Shown piece by piece: positions 32,073-32,632 of a stretch of 32,632 nucleotides of DNA (the first letter of the stretch is position 1; each line of letters starts with the position of its first letter). The notes under the pieces are model-generated. The model searched no databases. It saw only the letters and a list, made by a program, of their open reading frames with translations, and was not told where the DNA came from. The DNA is from Gallionella sp. (GTDB lineage Bacteria; Pseudomonadota; Gammaproteobacteria; Burkholderiales; Gallionellaceae). The stretch is from the NCBI GenBank assembly GCA_013043965.1, contig JABEVF010000155.1:1-32632 (forward strand). Direction: 5' to 3'. Position numbers and translations under genes: made by a program.

Positions 32073-32610
32073 TTCAACTCCTCCATTAAATTTCTGGCCA
32101 TGTTCGGCCTCTCCACAATCCGGGTTATCTGCTTGCGTCTCACATGATCCACCTTGTTTTCTTGCTGGTGTCCCAGGGGTCTGCTTTTCACTCGGCATCA
32201 GACCAAGCAAACTCCCCATAAGTTCAAGTATGACTCACGGCGTGTCGTTGAACCAACGATGCCGATTGGGACCAAGGATCATTCTGTCACCTGTTGCGTG
32301 AGGCTACACATGGGTAATCGGGTTTGATGACGGGGAAAGACTATCCCATTTCGGGGGCTCGATGAACTTACCCTGAAAATTCTACGGCACCTAACAATTC
32401 CTTACAAAATGAATTTTTATTCATGCGGCTCGGTCGCGCGACCATGCTTAAATTGCAAGCGTCGTGTTGCGGTCAGCGGGGAATCCCCCATGGTGTCGAG
32501 GTGTATCGGTTCGTATCAAATAATATTGGCTTAAGGCGGCGATGATTGAATGTGCCGACTAGACCTCCCCGGTGTCAGACCCCGACTTTTAAAATTCTAA
32601 GGAGCTATTG
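32073..32610. other. 538-nt intergenic region between divergent genes
   Basis: No gene is supported. It contains the upstream region of the TPR gene, a small hairpin TCGTTG-AAC-CAACGA (32245-32259), the right copy of the 43-bp inverted repeat (32387-32429), a GGGG-AAT-CCCC stem (32478-32488) and the leader of the gene that starts at 32611. An A+T-rich stretch around 32515-32530 could hold that gene's promoter, but no clear -35/-10 pair can be defended. Confidence 0.5.
32387..32429 (-). repeat. 43-bp inverted repeat, right copy
   Basis: It begins GCACCTAACAATTCC and ends ATTCATGCGGC, and is the inverse complement of 31023-31065 with a single mismatch. The inner ATGAAT-TTTT-ATTCAT makes a small perfect hairpin in this copy; the mismatch weakens it in the left copy. 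Confidence 0.85.
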
Positions 32611-32632
32611 ATGAAAAAAATCCAGCACATGA
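32611..32632 (+). CDS. Start of an unidentified gene (truncated by window end)
   Basis: ATG at 32611 follows AAGGAG (32599-32604) at 6 nt, a strong ribosome-binding site, and reads MKKIQHM to the window edge. The basic start fits a signal peptide or small protein, but seven codons do not allow identification. Confidence 0.6.

Noticed and set aside
32073-32219. N-terminal extension of the TPR gene to 32219
   Set aside because: The extension lacks coding character, while ATG 32072 has a strong GGAGGAG and starts a clear signal peptide.
32387-32429. Integron attC site (ACCTAAC / GTTAGGT core-like ends)
   Set aside because: The core-like heptamer is present only once per copy. An attC needs both cores within one 60-140-nt site, and no integrase is seen.

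Overview
This window is a chromosomal segment of a betaproteobacterium. The gene sets yicC/gmk/rpoZ/spoT and rph/rdgB/hemW, the PP0621-pilS-pilR-ampD cluster, the class Ia RNR whose NrdA has two N-terminal ATP cones, and an HslV-like protease resembling the betaproteobacterial proteasome homologue BPH all point to the Nitrosomonadales/Gallionellaceae area. The genus cannot be fixed from the sequence alone. Nearly all of it is housekeeping DNA of fairly uniform, moderately high G+C. No tRNA, rRNA, transposase, phage gene or CRISPR array was seen.

Layout. 1-1989 (+): end of a glycolate oxidase operon (glcE cut by the window edge, glcF). 2129-5826 (+): a PP0621-like membrane peptide, the PilS/PilR-type two-component pair (type IV pilus control) and ampD, all tightly packed or overlapping, closed by a terminator. 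5878-10265 (+): nrdA and nrdB behind a promoter carrying two NrdR boxes. Both nrd genes are followed by a second copy of their own 3' end. 10573-11067 (+): a lysine/alanine-repeat histone H1-like protein with a terminator. 11240-13208: the BPH-like protease (-) divergent from pabB (+). 13243-14634: an HxlR regulator (-) divergent from an NmrA-type oxidoreductase (+), with a perfect 22-bp palindrome between them. 14725-21674 (-): yicC, an RND efflux permease, gmk, rpoZ, spoT; the permease interrupts an otherwise standard order. 21783-24694 (+): PP2C phosphatase, rph, rdgB and a secreted YbhB-like protein. 24861-25820 (-): a cNMP-binding/degenerate GGDEF protein. 26064-27308 (+): hemW. 27443-29246 (-): thiS, thiG, trmB. 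29523-30929 (-): an exported protein with ten Sel1 repeats. 31023-32429: a 1.4-kb segment bounded by 43-bp inverted repeats and holding one exported TPR/glycine-rich protein gene (-). 32611-end (+): first codons of a further gene.

How the genes fit together. The nrd block makes dNTPs and is probably feedback-controlled by NrdR. gmk/rpoZ/spoT link guanine nucleotide supply, RNA polymerase omega and (p)ppGpp. rdgB cleans the nucleotide pool and rph trims RNA. thiSG supplies the thiazole of thiamine, pabB the pABA of folate, and hemW is a haem/radical-SAM factor. ampD recycles peptidoglycan.

Most unusual signals: (1) an in-frame second NrdA tail 111 nt after the nrdA stop, encoding the same eight residues (NPECEACQ) but differing from the first copy almost only at third codon positions; (2) a frameshifted second nrdB tail; (3) the TIR-bounded gene at 31.0-32.4 kb; (4) the RND permease inside the yicC-gmk interval; (5) a GGDEF protein that has lost its signature.
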